Source of the DNA: Nitriliruptoraceae bacterium
Lineage (GTDB): Bacteria > Actinomycetota > Nitriliruptoria > Nitriliruptorales > Nitriliruptoraceae
Reading direction: 5' to 3'
Length of the DNA: 37,763 nucleotides
Assembly (NCBI GenBank): GCA_003558435.1
Contig: PWLR01000123.1
Span: 1-37,763, forward strand
The first letter of the stretch is position 1. Every line of letters begins with the position of its first letter. The position numbers were made by a program, and so were the translations under genes. Of this stretch, positions 1 through 8,501 are shown piece after piece. The notes beneath the pieces are model-generated. The model saw only the letters and a list, made by a program, of their open reading frames with translations, did not search any database and was not told where the DNA came from.

Positions 1-810
1 CTCACCGTCGGCGTTCTTCAGGTGGCCACCCTCACCGCGGACGGCCTCGGTCACCAGTTGCCCGGCCCACTCCTCGGGGTGGGTCATCCCGGTCGGGTGG
101 AACTGCACGAGTTCCAGATCCGCGAGCGGTACCCCCGCGGCCAGGGCCAGGTACATCGCGTCGCCGTTGTTCTCGTCGCGACGCGACGACGACCGCCGCC
201 ACAACCGCGTGTGCCCACCACCGCAGAGCACCACGGCATCGGCGAGCTGGACGGTGCGCTCACCGGAGTGCAGGTCGAAGGTCACCGCTCCGAAACAGTT
301 GCCGTCGTGGACGAGCAGCTTGCTGACGTAGGTGTTCTCGATGATCGGGATGTCGCGCTTCAGGACCTGGTCGTGCAGCGTCTCGATCATCGCCCGACCG
401 GTCCAGTCACCGGCGTAGCAGGTCCGGCGATAGCGATGGGCACCGAAGTAGCGCTGGTCGATGTCGCCGCCCTCGGTCCGAGCGAAGGCCATACCCCAGG
501 CGTCGAGCTCGCGGATCCGGTCCGGGGCCTCGTTGACCAGGATCTCGATCTTCCGGGCGTCGGCCAGGAAGTAGCCCTCCTGCCAGGTGTCGGCGAAGTG
601 CCAGCGTGGGCTGTCGTCGGGATCGACGGTGCCGAGCGCGGCGTTGATGCCACCCGCGGCGAGGACGGTGTGGGCATCGGTACGCAGGCGTTTGCCGACG
701 ATCGTGACCTCGCTGCCGGCGTCGTGGGCCGAGATCGCCGCCCGCAGACCAGCACCGCCGGAGCCGATGACGAGCACGTTGGACACGGTGGTGCGGTGGT
801 CACGGGTCAC
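1..810 (-). CDS. sdhA: Succinate dehydrogenase/fumarate reductase flavoprotein subunit, 5' part only
   Basis: The first 270 codons of an FAD-binding flavoprotein run off the left edge of the window. The reading frame starts at a GTG with a CGGAG-like site about 6 bases upstream; another GTG lies eight codons further in. The N-terminus has the dinucleotide-binding motif GSGGAGLRAA, followed by AAGGINAALG, DTWQEGYFLAD and the active-site segment FHPTGM. The segment GGGHTRLWRRSSSRRDENNGD is typical of the flavoprotein that oxidises succinate to fumarate and passes electrons to an iron-sulfur partner at the inner membrane. The iron-sulfur and anchor subunits are not in view and would lie to the left. 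L-aspartate oxidase shares the fold, but the RRSSSRRDEN segment favours a succinate dehydrogenase or fumarate reductase. The direction of the reaction cannot be told from sequence. Confidence 0.88.
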   Translation of the reverse strand, partial: MTRDHRTTVSNVLVIGSGGAGLRAAISAHDAGSEVTIVGKRLRTDAHTVLAAGGINAALGTVDPDDSPRWHFADTWQEGYFLADARKIEILVNEAPDRIRELDAWGMAFARTEGGDIDQRYFGAHRYRRTCYAGDWTGRAMIETLHDQVLKRDIPIIENTYVSKLLVHDGNCFGAVTFDLHSGERTVQLADAVVLCGGGHTRLWRRSSSRRDENNGDAMYLALAAGVPLADLELVQFHPTGMTHPEEWAGQLVTEAVRGEGGHLKNADGE

Positions 811-865
811 GCTGGCTCCGTTGTTCCGGGGGTATCGCCGGTTCGGAACCAGCGTCGCGCGCGTC

Positions 866-880
866 CGTGATCGCATCACG
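866..880. promoter_or_regulatory. Small perfect inverted repeat upstream of sdhA
   Basis: CGTGAT-CGC-ATCACG has two perfect 6-base arms around 3 bases. It lies 56 bases before the sdhA start and 41 bases after the MFS transporter stop. It could be an operator for a dimeric regulator of sdhA or a weak hairpin. The half-site GTGA resembles CRP-family sites, but the spacing is 5 rather than the usual 6, so no regulator is assigned. Confidence 0.3.
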
Positions 881-920
881 TCCGGTCGGTCAGGTGGTCC
901 GGACCCGAGGTGGCATCGGG

Positions 921-2264
921 TCAGCCCGCTGGTTCCGAGACCTCCGGAAGCGCCCCACTGACCGCCACGCCGGCGTAGCCGAGGATCGCCAGCACGAGCA
1001 GGGCGGCCTCGACCCCCAACACGGCCACCGCGGAGGTCAGGACCCCGGTCACCAGCAGCAGGATGCCCATGGCGGTGTTGGAGACCGCGACGTAGTCGGT
1101 GCGCTTGTTGCCCTCGGCGAGATCGACCACGTAGGTCTTGCGGCCCAGTCGGGCGCCGGTGTGGGCCAGGGCGAGCAGCAGGTAGGTGGCGGGGTACAGC
1201 AGCGGCAGGGCGCGCAGGTCGTCGATCAGCAGCAGCGCGAGGAACACCATCACGATGGTCGACGCCGCGCCCGAGGCGATCATCATGGTGCGACGGCTCG
1301 AGCGGTCCGCGAACCGGCCCCAGAAGCGCCCGCCCAGCAACGATGCGACACCACTGGAGATCACGAACGCGCCCAGCCCGCCGAGCCCGGACTCGCCTTG
1401 CCGACTGGCCAGGGTGACGACGAACGGTGGCGTCAACGCCGACACGAGCAGCAGTGTCCGTGCGATGACGAACCGACGGAACGGGGCGTCGTCGCGGAGC
1501 AGGCGTACCGCTCCACCGATCGGCGCACCGTCGCCGGGGTCGGTTTCCCCCGGGGCCTCGGTCACCGTGGCGTAGGTGATCACGGCCAGGACCCAGGCGA
1601 CCGCCGCCCCGACCAGCAACCAGGCGAAGGTCTCGGGTGGGGTGTCCTCGCCGCCGACCGCCCGGAGCCCCAACCCCACCGTGATGGCGGCCACCCCCGC
1701 GCCGACCGTCGCGTAGCCGTTGATCTGGCCGCGCGCGCCCTTCGGCACGGTGCGTCCCAGCACGTCCTTGGATGCGATCGACGACAGCGACCGCGCGAAC
1801 GCGAAGGCGGTCAGCGCGAGCAGGATCCCGATGCCCGCAGCCGTGCCCGTCAGGGTCGCGGCGACGGCAGCCATCGCGAGCACGGCCAACGCCTGGAGCC
1901 CGCCCCCGGCCACCCACACCCACTTGCGAACGGCCAGACGGCGGACCACCGGTACGAGGAGCACCTGCGGCAACATCGATCCCGACTCGCGGATCGGGAC
2001 CAGCAGTCCGGTGAACGCCGCCGGTGCGCCGACGGCGACCAGCAACCAGGCCAGCACGGTCTTGGCGTCGACGACGAGGTCGCCGGCCTTCTGCAGGGTC
2101 AGCGCGACGATCTGCTTCGCCGCGTTGCCCGGGACCGCCTCGGCGACCTCATCGGGCAGTTCGCCGTAGCCGTGGTCCTCGTCGTCGAGCAGCGCCTCGT
2201 AGGCGCGCACCAGAGCTGTGGGCTTCGACGCGCGGTCGCGCGAGCCGGCGTCGTCGCCAGTCAC
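921..2264 (-). CDS. MFS-type membrane transporter
   Basis: A 447-residue protein with about ten to twelve hydrophobic helices and charged loops such as RRLAVRKW, GRFWGRFADRSSRRTMM and GARLGRKTYVVDLAEGNKRTDY, the last resembling the repeated basic loop of major facilitator carriers. The N-terminal 60 residues are polar and cytoplasmic. The start is the GTG that overlaps the stop of the upstream PPOX gene (GTGA, 4 bases), so the two are probably translationally coupled. A longer open frame reaches upstream to 2378 but lies inside the PPOX gene and is not convincing. No substrate can be named; permeases of this shape export drugs or small metabolites. Confidence 0.8.
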   Translation of the reverse strand: MTGDDAGSRDRASKPTALVRAYEALLDDEDHGYGELPDEVAEAVPGNAAKQIVALTLQKAGDLVVDAKTVLAWLLVAVGAPAAFTGLLVPIRESGSMLPQVLLVPVVRRLAVRKWVWVAGGGLQALAVLAMAAVAATLTGTAAGIGILLALTAFAFARSLSSIASKDVLGRTVPKGARGQINGYATVGAGVAAITVGLGLRAVGGEDTPPETFAWLLVGAAVAWVLAVITYATVTEAPGETDPGDGAPIGGAVRLLRDDAPFRRFVIARTLLLVSALTPPFVVTLASRQGESGLGGLGAFVISSGVASLLGGRFWGRFADRSSRRTMMIASGAASTIVMVFLALLLIDDLRALPLLYPATYLLLALAHTGARLGRKTYVVDLAEGNKRTDYVAVSNTAMGILLLVTGVLTSAVAVLGVEAALLVLAILGYAGVAVSGALPEVSEPAG

Positions 2265-2725
2265 GGGGTGGCGAGGTCCGGGGGGAAGCCCCCGGTGGCG
2301 ATCGGGCCCCAATCCTCGATGGTGAGACGGATGAGGCACTTGCCCTGCTCGATCATCGCTCGGCGGTACTCGTCCCAATCGTCGTGCTCGCCGGCGATGG
2401 AACGGAAGTACCCGACGAGTGGTTCGACCGCTTCGGGCAGGTCGATGACCTCGGCCGTGCCATCGAGCTGCACCCAGGCATCGTTCCAGTCGTCGGAGAG
2501 CACCAACGCGGATGCCCGCGGATCGCGGCGCAGGTTGTGCACCTTGGCCCGGGCCGGGTAGGTCGCGATCACGAGCCGACCGTCGTCGAGACCGGCGGCG
2601 ACCGGGGAGAGCTGCGGTCGGCCGTCGCGGCGGCGGGTCACCAGCACCACGTGGTGCCTCGGCGCGACGAACGACCGCAGCTCGTCGCGGTCGACGTGGT
2701 CGGTGGTGGCGATGGATCGGCTCAT
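2261..2725 (-). CDS. PPOX-class (pyridoxamine 5'-phosphate oxidase-like) F420/FMN-binding protein
   Basis: A 154-residue split-barrel flavin/deazaflavin-binding protein. Visible family features are VVLVTRRRDGRPQLSPVAAGLDDG near the N-terminus, ATYPARAKVHNLRRDPRASALV in the middle and a C-terminal IRLTIEDWGPIATGG. These match the small actinobacterial PPOX proteins related to Rv1155, which bind coenzyme F420 or FMN and reduce small molecules. The ATG has no Shine-Dalgarno sequence but lies 6 bases after a TAACCT box, so the transcript is probably leaderless. It is the first gene of a two-gene unit with the MFS transporter. The substrate is unknown; binding F420 rather than FMN is inferred from the subfamily. 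Confidence 0.85.
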   Translation of the reverse strand: MSRSIATTDHVDRDELRSFVAPRHHVVLVTRRRDGRPQLSPVAAGLDDGRLVIATYPARAKVHNLRRDPRASALVLSDDWNDAWVQLDGTAEVIDLPEAVEPLVGYFRSIAGEHDDWDEYRRAMIEQGKCLIRLTIEDWGPIATGGFPPDLATP

Positions 2726-2731
2726 GCCATC

Positions 2732-2737
2732 AGGTTA
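2732..2737 (-). promoter_or_regulatory. -10 box of a probable leaderless promoter (PPOX gene)
   Basis: TAACCT on the minus strand ends 6 bases before the ATG at 2725. No ribosome binding site lies between them. This spacing places transcription initiation at or next to the start codon. Confidence 0.55.
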
Positions 2738-2769
2738 CGGCCCGTCGACGACCCTCGGTGCCCGGTCGA

Positions 2770-5535
2770 TCATCGGGCCACCCCGAGGCCGGGTGGGATG
2801 CGTCGATCGCCCTCCCGGCGCGAGCCCAGTGTCCCGACGACCGTCGCGCCCGGTTGGTCGAAGGCGACCGTCATGTCCTGGAAGTGCCGGTGGTCGAAGT
2901 CCTCACGCGAACAGGGCCGGCCGTACAGGTAGCCCTGGGCGTAGCCGCAGCCCATGGCCCGCAACCGTTCCCGCTGCTCGTCGGTCTCCACCCCCTCGGC
3001 CACCACGTCCAGACCCATCCCCACGGCCAGGCTGACGATCGAACTGACCAGATCGTGGGCCGCGAGGTCCGCGGTGAGGTCGCGCACGAAGCTGCGGTCG
3101 ATCTTCACGATGTCCACGGGCAGTCGACGCAGATAGGCCAGTGAGCTGTAGCCCGTGCCGAAGTCATCGACGGCGAACCGGACACCCGACTCACGGAGCC
3201 GGTGCATGATGCGCAGGGTCTGGTCGGGATCCTCGAGCATGACGTTCTCGGTCACCTCCAGCACCAGCCGATCGGCCGGTACGTCGTGGCGTTCGAGTGC
3301 CGCCTGCACGCGCTCCAGGAAGGAGGGGTCGCGCAGCTGCCGGGGCGAGACGTTGACCCCCATGCGGAGCACGGCCCCGGGAACCCGGTCGATCCACGCC
3401 CGTGCGGCGTCGAGTGCGCCCGCGAGGACCTGGTCCCCGAGCGGGAGGATGAGACCGTTCTGCTCGGCCATGGCGATGAAGTCATCCGGTGGGATGGTCC
3501 CTCGGGTCGGGTGGTTCCAACGGGCCAGCGCCTCGGCGCCGACCAACCGTCCACCGTCCAGCTCGTGGATCGGCTGGAACGCCAGGTGGATCGCGTGGTC
3601 GTCGACCGCGTTCGCCAGATCGGCCCCGAGTTCGAGCCGGGTCTGGGCGGCGACGGTCATCGCGGTCCGGTGCAGTGACCAGCGCTGCTTGCCACAGGCC
3701 TTGGCTTCGTAGAGCGCGACATCGGCATCGCGAAGCATCTCGTCCGCGCTCCGAGTGCCGGTGTCCACGGCGATGCCGATCGAGACCCCGATGCGAAGCT
3801 CACGGTCGTCCACGACGATCGGGGCCTCGGTGGCGGCCAGCAGCCGCTGCGCGGTGAACACCGCATCGCGGGTGGAGCCGAGTCCCTCGCACAACACGGC
3901 GAACTCGTCCCCCCCGATACGCGCCACGGTGTCGGTGGCCCGGAGTACGCCCGCGAACCGCGAGGCGATCTCGCTGAGCAGTTGGTCCCCGGCCGGGTGA
4001 CCGAGCGTGTCGTTGACGTCCTTGAAGTCGTCGAGGTCGCAGACGAGCACCGCGACCCGGCGATCGGACCGGTGCGCCCGCGCCAGACCCTGGATCAACC
4101 GGTCCTGGAACAGCACCCGGTTGGGGAGTCCGGTCAACGCGTCGTGGAAGGCGAGCCGCCGCAGTTCGGCTTCCAGTTCGCAGCGTTCCGTGGTGTCGTG
4201 CAGGGTCAGGACCACACCGGCGACATCCGGGTCGTCCAGCAGGTCGACGGCGACGAGTTCCGTGTGGACCTCACGATCGGCTCGGTCGACGAAGCGTGCC
4301 CGGATCCTCACCGCCCGGCCACGGTCGTCGGCGAGGCGCTCCAGCAGCGCCCCGACGGTGGCGTCACGCTCGTCGGGGTGGATCTGGTCGGCGAGCTCGT
4401 CCCGTGACCACCCGGTCGGGTCGGTGCCGAACATGGCCACCGCCGATGGGCTGGCGTAGTCGACGTGACCACTGGCGCCGACCACGAGCAACACGTCGGC
4501 GGTGTGCCGCACCAGTGCCTCCAACCGCCGCCGGTGGGAGGTGTGCTGGCTGGCCACCTCGAAGGCTCGGACACGTCCCAGTTCCCGCAGTAGCCCCCAG
4601 ACCCGGATGGTGATCATCCCGAGGACCACCGCGATGACCGCGGCGATCACCACGTCACCGGATGTCTCGGCGCGGAACAGCATCAACCCGGGCAGCGCCA
4701 GAGCGGCGACCGCATCCGCCGCGACCCGGCGGAAGGGGGAGCGGCGCCGCTCGTCGACGTTCTCGCGGGTGAGCTCCAGCGCGCCCGGATGCACCGCCGC
4801 CAGCGCGATCAGCCCGGTGGCCACGATCCAGCCGATGGTCAGGGGGCCTTCCGGGCGGTAGCGATCGAGACCGGCGAGCACCCCCATCCCCACCGAGGTG
4901 CCGATCAACACGACCATCCCGGCGATCACGGCCAGGGAGGCGGGCCCGTGCCGGACCGTGGACGAGGTCAGCCGCCACGTGGCGACCAGCAGGGCGACCA
5001 TCAGCAGTGGGTGCGTGACGAGGATGGTTCGCGACAGGGCGTCCACCGCCAGGGGGCCCTCGAGCAACGGCAACACGATCAGCACCGCGGTGCACACGCC
5101 CAGGCTCGCGCCGACCACCAGAGCATCGAGCACCGCCCCCGGGTCCGGCCTGCGGCGGAGCCGAACGAAGCCGACGAGTCCGGCGATGGTGGCCACCAGG
5201 CCGAGCTGGAAGGGTACGTGGGCGGGTCCGGGCCACGGATGTGCGCTCCCGGTCAGGGTCGGCCACAAGACGATCAGCAGGTCACTCGCCGCGAAGGCGC
5301 CGAAGGCGATCGTGAAGGCGACCCACGGCAGGCGTTGCCCACGGGCACTCGCGCGCGCGCGATGACCGAGCACGACGGTCACGACCCCGATGGCGGCCAT
5401 CGGTAGGACGGCTCGGGCCAGCGTGCGGTCCGGGAGCAGGAGGTAGGCGATGACGACCGATGCGGTGACCAGGCCGACGGACCGCACGGGTGCATGGACC
5501 CGTCCGGACGGCGGTCGGAGCGCAGCGGTGGACAC
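2770..5535 (-). CDS. Membrane PAS-GGDEF-EAL protein, cyclic di-GMP synthesis and breakdown
   Basis: A 921-residue signalling protein. Residues 1-310 hold about eight hydrophobic helices and form a membrane sensor domain. A PAS domain follows (about 335-450), then a GGDEF diguanylate cyclase domain with an intact RIGGDEF signature (541-545), and an EAL phosphodiesterase domain with AEALARWNHP (EAL at 668-670), DDFGTGYSSL and EGVETDEQ. An RATD inhibitory site lies exactly five residues before GGDEF, so product inhibition is likely retained. Both domains look catalytically competent, so net direction may depend on the sensor. The start is a GTG after GAGGG; an ATG at 5622 would add 29 residues of arginine-rich sequence and nearly abut the divergent gene. 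The 44 bases between its stop and the PPOX start hold the PPOX promoter. Confidence 0.9.
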   Translation of the reverse strand: MSTAALRPPSGRVHAPVRSVGLVTASVVIAYLLLPDRTLARAVLPMAAIGVVTVVLGHRARASARGQRLPWVAFTIAFGAFAASDLLIVLWPTLTGSAHPWPGPAHVPFQLGLVATIAGLVGFVRLRRRPDPGAVLDALVVGASLGVCTAVLIVLPLLEGPLAVDALSRTILVTHPLLMVALLVATWRLTSSTVRHGPASLAVIAGMVVLIGTSVGMGVLAGLDRYRPEGPLTIGWIVATGLIALAAVHPGALELTRENVDERRRSPFRRVAADAVAALALPGLMLFRAETSGDVVIAAVIAVVLGMITIRVWGLLRELGRVRAFEVASQHTSHRRRLEALVRHTADVLLVVGASGHVDYASPSAVAMFGTDPTGWSRDELADQIHPDERDATVGALLERLADDRGRAVRIRARFVDRADREVHTELVAVDLLDDPDVAGVVLTLHDTTERCELEAELRRLAFHDALTGLPNRVLFQDRLIQGLARAHRSDRRVAVLVCDLDDFKDVNDTLGHPAGDQLLSEIASRFAGVLRATDTVARIGGDEFAVLCEGLGSTRDAVFTAQRLLAATEAPIVVDDRELRIGVSIGIAVDTGTRSADEMLRDADVALYEAKACGKQRWSLHRTAMTVAAQTRLELGADLANAVDDHAIHLAFQPIHELDGGRLVGAEALARWNHPTRGTIPPDDFIAMAEQNGLILPLGDQVLAGALDAARAWIDRVPGAVLRMGVNVSPRQLRDPSFLERVQAALERHDVPADRLVLEVTENVMLEDPDQTLRIMHRLRESGVRFAVDDFGTGYSSLAYLRRLPVDIVKIDRSFVRDLTADLAAHDLVSSIVSLAVGMGLDVVAEGVETDEQRERLRAMGCGYAQGYLYGRPCSREDFDHRHFQDMTVAFDQPGATVVGTLGSRREGDRRIPPGLGVAR

Positions 5536-5614
5536 CCCACCCTCATCGGCAGCAGCCGGCAGCGACCACACCCCCAACCTGCGCGCTCGCCGACGCCTCC
5601 GCCCGCAGGCCGGT

Positions 5615-5644
5615 GCGCGCACGCGCCGCTGCGCGCGTGCGCGC
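5615..5644. promoter_or_regulatory. Alternating GC inverted repeat abutting a promoter
   Basis: GCGCGCACGCGC (5615-5626) and its exact reverse complement GCGCGTGCGCGC (5633-5644) flank 6 bases. The right arm touches the TACCGT -10 box of the hemolysin III gene, so the repeat covers the spacer and -35 zone. Strict purine-pyrimidine alternation also makes it prone to Z-DNA. It may be an operator shared with the divergent GGDEF-EAL gene. Confidence 0.4.
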
Positions 5645-5650
5645 TACCGT
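5645..5650 (+). promoter_or_regulatory. -10 box of a probable leaderless promoter (hemolysin III gene)
   Basis: TACCGT ends 6 bases before the GTG start at 5657. There is no Shine-Dalgarno sequence between them. Confidence 0.55.
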
Positions 5651-5656
5651 TCCACC

Positions 5657-6343
5657 GTGAGCGAGCGACCCATCCTCCAGCGTTCGGTCAACACCGAACG
5701 GGCCCTGTCCCAACCCCGTCCGCGGCTACGGGGCACCTCGCACCTGCTCGCCGCGCTGGTCCTGATCCCGGTCGCCGTGGGCTGGATCGCGAACGCGCCA
5801 CCGGGACGCGCCCGGTGGGCCGTGGCCGCCTTCACCCTGGGCATGCTGGCGATGTTCACCCTCAGTGCGCTGCTGCATCTGCGCCGATGGGACGCCACCA
5901 CCTACGAGCGACTGTTCCGGCTCGATCACAGCGGGATCTACCTGGCGATCGGTGGCACCGGCGTCGCCCTGGGCCTGGTCGGCCTGGAAGGCTGGCCCGC
6001 GCGCCTACTGCTCGGTGGGTCGATCGTGGGTGTCGTGGTCGGCATCGCGGTCGAGTGGTTGCCGTTCGCGCCACCGAAAGGGTTCAACAACGCCGTCTAC
6101 CTCACCCTGGGCTGGATCCCCGTGGCGCTCCTACCGTGGTTGTGGATGTCCTCCGGACCGCTGACCGTGGGGCTGTTGCTCCTCGGTGGCGTGCTGTACA
6201 CCTCGGGCGCCGCGGTGGTCGGGCTCCGTCGTCCCGATCCCTCCCCGTCCTGGTTCGGGTACCACGAGGTGTTCCACGTGTTGGTCATCGCCGCGGTGAT
6301 CGTGCACGGGGTGATGATCGCCAGGCTCCTGCCGGACAGCTGA
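5657..6343 (+). CDS. Hemolysin III / PAQR-family membrane protein
   Basis: A 228-residue protein with about seven transmembrane helices. Family marks are RGTSHLLAALVLIP at the first helix, SALLHLRRWDATTYERLFRLDHSGIYLAIGGT in the middle and GYHEVFHVLVIAAVIVHGVMI at the end. The conserved histidines and aspartate of these segments form the metal site of PAQR/hemolysin III proteins. Despite the name, most bacterial members are not proven toxins, and roles in membrane homeostasis are suspected. The GTG start is chosen because it follows a -10 box by 6 bases and fits the family N-terminus; the open frame continues upstream without plausible sequence. It is divergent from the GGDEF-EAL gene. Confidence 0.85.
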   Translation: MSERPILQRSVNTERALSQPRPRLRGTSHLLAALVLIPVAVGWIANAPPGRARWAVAAFTLGMLAMFTLSALLHLRRWDATTYERLFRLDHSGIYLAIGGTGVALGLVGLEGWPARLLLGGSIVGVVVGIAVEWLPFAPPKGFNNAVYLTLGWIPVALLPWLWMSSGPLTVGLLLLGGVLYTSGAAVVGLRRPDPSPSWFGYHEVFHVLVIAAVIVHGVMIARLLPDS

Positions 6344-6419
6344 TCGGTCACCGCGTGGTATCGGTCCGTGCCGCACGACGCCTCGAACATCGAGGTGCCC
6401 ATCCCCACGAGAGTCGCCC

Positions 6420-7409
6420 GTGACCACCCTCCCCATGAGCCCGACGCTCACGACCTCGACCGGCGTCCCGCCGGCCCTGGAACTGCGTGGTCTGCGCAAG
6501 ATCTATCCGGGTACCCCGGAGGTCCGTGCCGTCGACGGCATCGACCTGACCGTGGCTCCCGGGGAGATGTTCGGGTTGCTGGGCCCGAACGGGGCCGGCA
6601 AATCGACCACGGTCGGCATGTGCACCACCCGGATCCGTCCGAGTGACGGCCGGGCGATGGTGACCGGATTGGACGTCGTGGCCGACGCCGCACGCGTCAA
6701 GCGACGCATCGGGGTGGTGACCCAGACCAACACCCTGGACCGCTCGTTGACGTTGCGCGAGAACCTCCGCTACCACTGCCGCTACTTCGGCTGGTCGATC
6801 GGTGACTCGCGTCAGCGAGCCGACGAACTCCTCGAGCGTTTCCGGTTGCTCGACCGGGCGGATGCGTTCCCGGACCAGATCTCGGGGGGGATGGCCCAGC
6901 GACTGCAGGTCGCCCGCGCCATCGCCCACGGTCCCGAAGTGCTCTTCCTCGACGAGCCCACCGCAGGTCTCGACCCCCAGAGCCGCATCGCGTTGTGGGA
7001 ACTGGTCGGGGACCTGCGCAGCGACGGTCTGACCGTCGTGCTGACCACGCACTACATGGAAGAGGCGGATCAGCTCTGTGACCGCGTGGCGATCGTCGAC
7101 CACGGCGAGGTGCTGGTCTGTGACACGCCCGAACGGCTCAAGGAGCTGCACGGGGCCGCTGTAGCCGTGGAGCTGACCCTGGAGTCACCTCCAGACGAAC
7201 GCCTGGTGGCGCGGCTCGCGGAACTCCCCGACGTGGTCGGGGTCGAACGCACCGCCGGTGGTCTGCGTGTCCTGGCCGACGAGCACGAGGGGTTGGTCGC
7301 GCGGGTCGTGGTCGCGGTCGGGGATGCCGGTCTGCGTGACCTGTCCGTACAGGGTTCCACGCTCGAGGCGGTCTTCATCAACCTCACCGGGAGGGATCTG
7401 CGTGAGTGA
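6420..7409 (+). CDS. ABC exporter ATP-binding protein (DrrA-like)
   Basis: A 329-residue ATPase with Walker A GPNGAGKST, Q-loop VVTQTNTLD, signature SGGMAQ, Walker B VLFLDEPTAGLD and switch histidine TTHYMEEA. A C-terminal extension of about 90 residues follows the nucleotide-binding domain, ending in STLEAVFINLTGRDLRE, which is typical of DrrA-type exporters of antibiotics or lipids. It powers the permease encoded immediately downstream, with which it overlaps by 8 bases. The start is a GTG; the site in front of it is weak (GAGAG), and an in-frame ATG five codons later is an alternative. The transported compound is unknown. Confidence 0.9.
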   Translation: MTTLPMSPTLTTSTGVPPALELRGLRKIYPGTPEVRAVDGIDLTVAPGEMFGLLGPNGAGKSTTVGMCTTRIRPSDGRAMVTGLDVVADAARVKRRIGVVTQTNTLDRSLTLRENLRYHCRYFGWSIGDSRQRADELLERFRLLDRADAFPDQISGGMAQRLQVARAIAHGPEVLFLDEPTAGLDPQSRIALWELVGDLRSDGLTVVLTTHYMEEADQLCDRVAIVDHGEVLVCDTPERLKELHGAAVAVELTLESPPDERLVARLAELPDVVGVERTAGGLRVLADEHEGLVARVVVAVGDAGLRDLSVQGSTLEAVFINLTGRDLRE

Positions 7410-8253
7410 AGCGACGATGGGTACCCGGCTCGCGTCACGTCCGGACGAGCCCGGCGCCCTCAAGGCGACCCTCCAGGCGATCGCCGGGCTGATGGCCCGT
7501 GACGTGCGGGTCCTCCGCCGCGAGTTGGCGTCGTTCCTGACCCGCACCGTGGCCCAGCCGTTGCTGTTCGTGTTCGTGTTCGCGTTCGTGTTCCCACGGA
7601 TCGGTCAGGACATCGGTGGGGCCGCGGGAGCTGGCGACTTCGCGACCATCCTGGTCCCGGGCCTGGTCGCGGTCGCGATCATCTTCCAGGGGATCATCGC
7701 GGTCGCCCTGCCCTTGAGCAACGAGTTCGGCGGCACCAAGGAGATCGAGGACCGCATCATGGCGCCCGTGCGCGTCGAGGTGATCGCCATCGAGAAGATC
7801 CTGTTCGGCGCGGCCCAGAGCGTGCTCGCGGGCCTCGTCGTGCTGCCCATGGTCGTGCTCGTGCCGGCGACACCGGTCGCGCTGCAGGTCACGAGCTGGA
7901 CCTTGCTCGGCGCGGTGGCGGTGCTCTCGGCGCTGCTGTCGGGAGCGCTCGGACTGGCGCTCGGTACCTACGTCAGCCCCCGCCAGATCGGGTTGATGTT
8001 CTCCGTGGTGGTGCTGCCCCTGACCTTCCTCGGCGCGGTGTACTACCCCTGGGCGGCGCTCGACACCATCCCGTGGCTGCAGATCGGCGTGCTCGCGAAC
8101 CCGCTCGTCTACGTCAGCGAGGGGCTGCGCGCCTCGCTCACCCCGTCCATCGACACGATGCCAGCGGTGGCCTATCTCGGTGCTCTGGTCGTGTCGCTGG
8201 CGCTGCTGACCCTGTTGGGGCTGCGAGGATTCGTCCGTCGGACGGTGGGCTGA
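7402..8253 (+). CDS. ABC-2 type exporter permease (DrrB-like)
   Basis: A 283-residue integral membrane protein with about six helices. An N-terminal cytoplasmic segment with RDVRVLRRELASFLTRT leads into the first helix; EIEDRIMAPVRVEVIAIEKI is the conserved cytoplasmic ABC-2 loop, and GAVYYPWAALDTIPWLQIGVLANPLVYVSEGLRASL is the typical C-terminal motif region. The GTG start lies inside the end of the ATPase gene with a strong GGAGGG site 7 bases upstream, so the two are co-translated. It forms the membrane channel of the exporter. Its last 116 bases are overlapped on the other strand by a candidate small membrane-protein gene. Confidence 0.9.
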   Translation: MSEATMGTRLASRPDEPGALKATLQAIAGLMARDVRVLRRELASFLTRTVAQPLLFVFVFAFVFPRIGQDIGGAAGAGDFATILVPGLVAVAIIFQGIIAVALPLSNEFGGTKEIEDRIMAPVRVEVIAIEKILFGAAQSVLAGLVVLPMVVLVPATPVALQVTSWTLLGAVAVLSALLSGALGLALGTYVSPRQIGLMFSVVVLPLTFLGAVYYPWAALDTIPWLQIGVLANPLVYVSEGLRASLTPSIDTMPAVAYLGALVVSLALLTLLGLRGFVRRTVG

Positions 8254-8485
8254 CCCAGGCACGCTCGCGGCGCAGCAGCCAGGCCGAGATCGCCCACGAG
8301 GCGAGCGCCCAGACCGCGACGGCGAACACCAGGTCCAGGGCGATCCCCGAGGTCGACGACGGAACGGTCGCGCTCGTGGCCAGCGATGCGTCGACCGGCG
8401 CCATGAGTGGTGAGAGTGGTGAGAGTGGTGAGAGTGGTGAGAGTTGCGTCAGGTCGGTCAGGTCGGTCATGTCGGTCGGTCCCAT
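8138..8485 (-). CDS. Candidate small membrane protein with SPL repeats
   Basis: A possible 115-residue protein. Its first 27 residues are built from two 9-base tandem repeats (TDL/TDM and SPL units). One strong transmembrane helix follows (LDLVFAVAVWALASWAISAWLL) with a positive cytoplasmic edge RRERAW. Third codon positions in the helix region are almost all G or C, as in neighbouring genes. The last 38 codons run antisense to the permease 3' end, where the codon pattern fades. A TAGCGT -10 box lies 16 bases before the ATG. An alternative ATG at 8404 would skip the repeats. No family is recognised; it may be an unrelated open frame. Confidence 0.45.
   Translation of the reverse strand: MGPTDMTDLTDLTQLSPLSPLSPLSPLMAPVDASLATSATVPSSTSGIALDLVFAVAVWALASWAISAWLLRRERAWVSPPSDGRILAAPTGSAAPATRPEHRDRPPLASCRWTG
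8405..8440. repeat. 9-base tandem repeat, four copies
   Basis: GAGTGGTGA occurs four times without change, followed by a partial fifth copy. Next to it, CAGGTCGGT is repeated at 8450-8467 with a third variant copy to 8476. On the minus strand the units read as Ser-Pro-Leu and Thr-Asp-Leu/Met in the candidate small membrane protein. The unit length is a multiple of three, so copy-number changes would keep the frame. Confidence 0.9.
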
Positions 8486-8501
8486 CCGGTCGATGCCACG
8501 G

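Noticed and set aside
867..2561. Plus-strand open frame of 564 codons
   Set aside because: It is antisense to the MFS and PPOX genes, is low-complexity (Arg, Gly, Gln, His) and matches no fold; it arises from the high GC content.
2770..5535. Possibility that the GGDEF-EAL protein is degenerate
   Set aside because: GGDEF, the RxxD site, EAL, DDFGTG and EGVE motifs are all intact.
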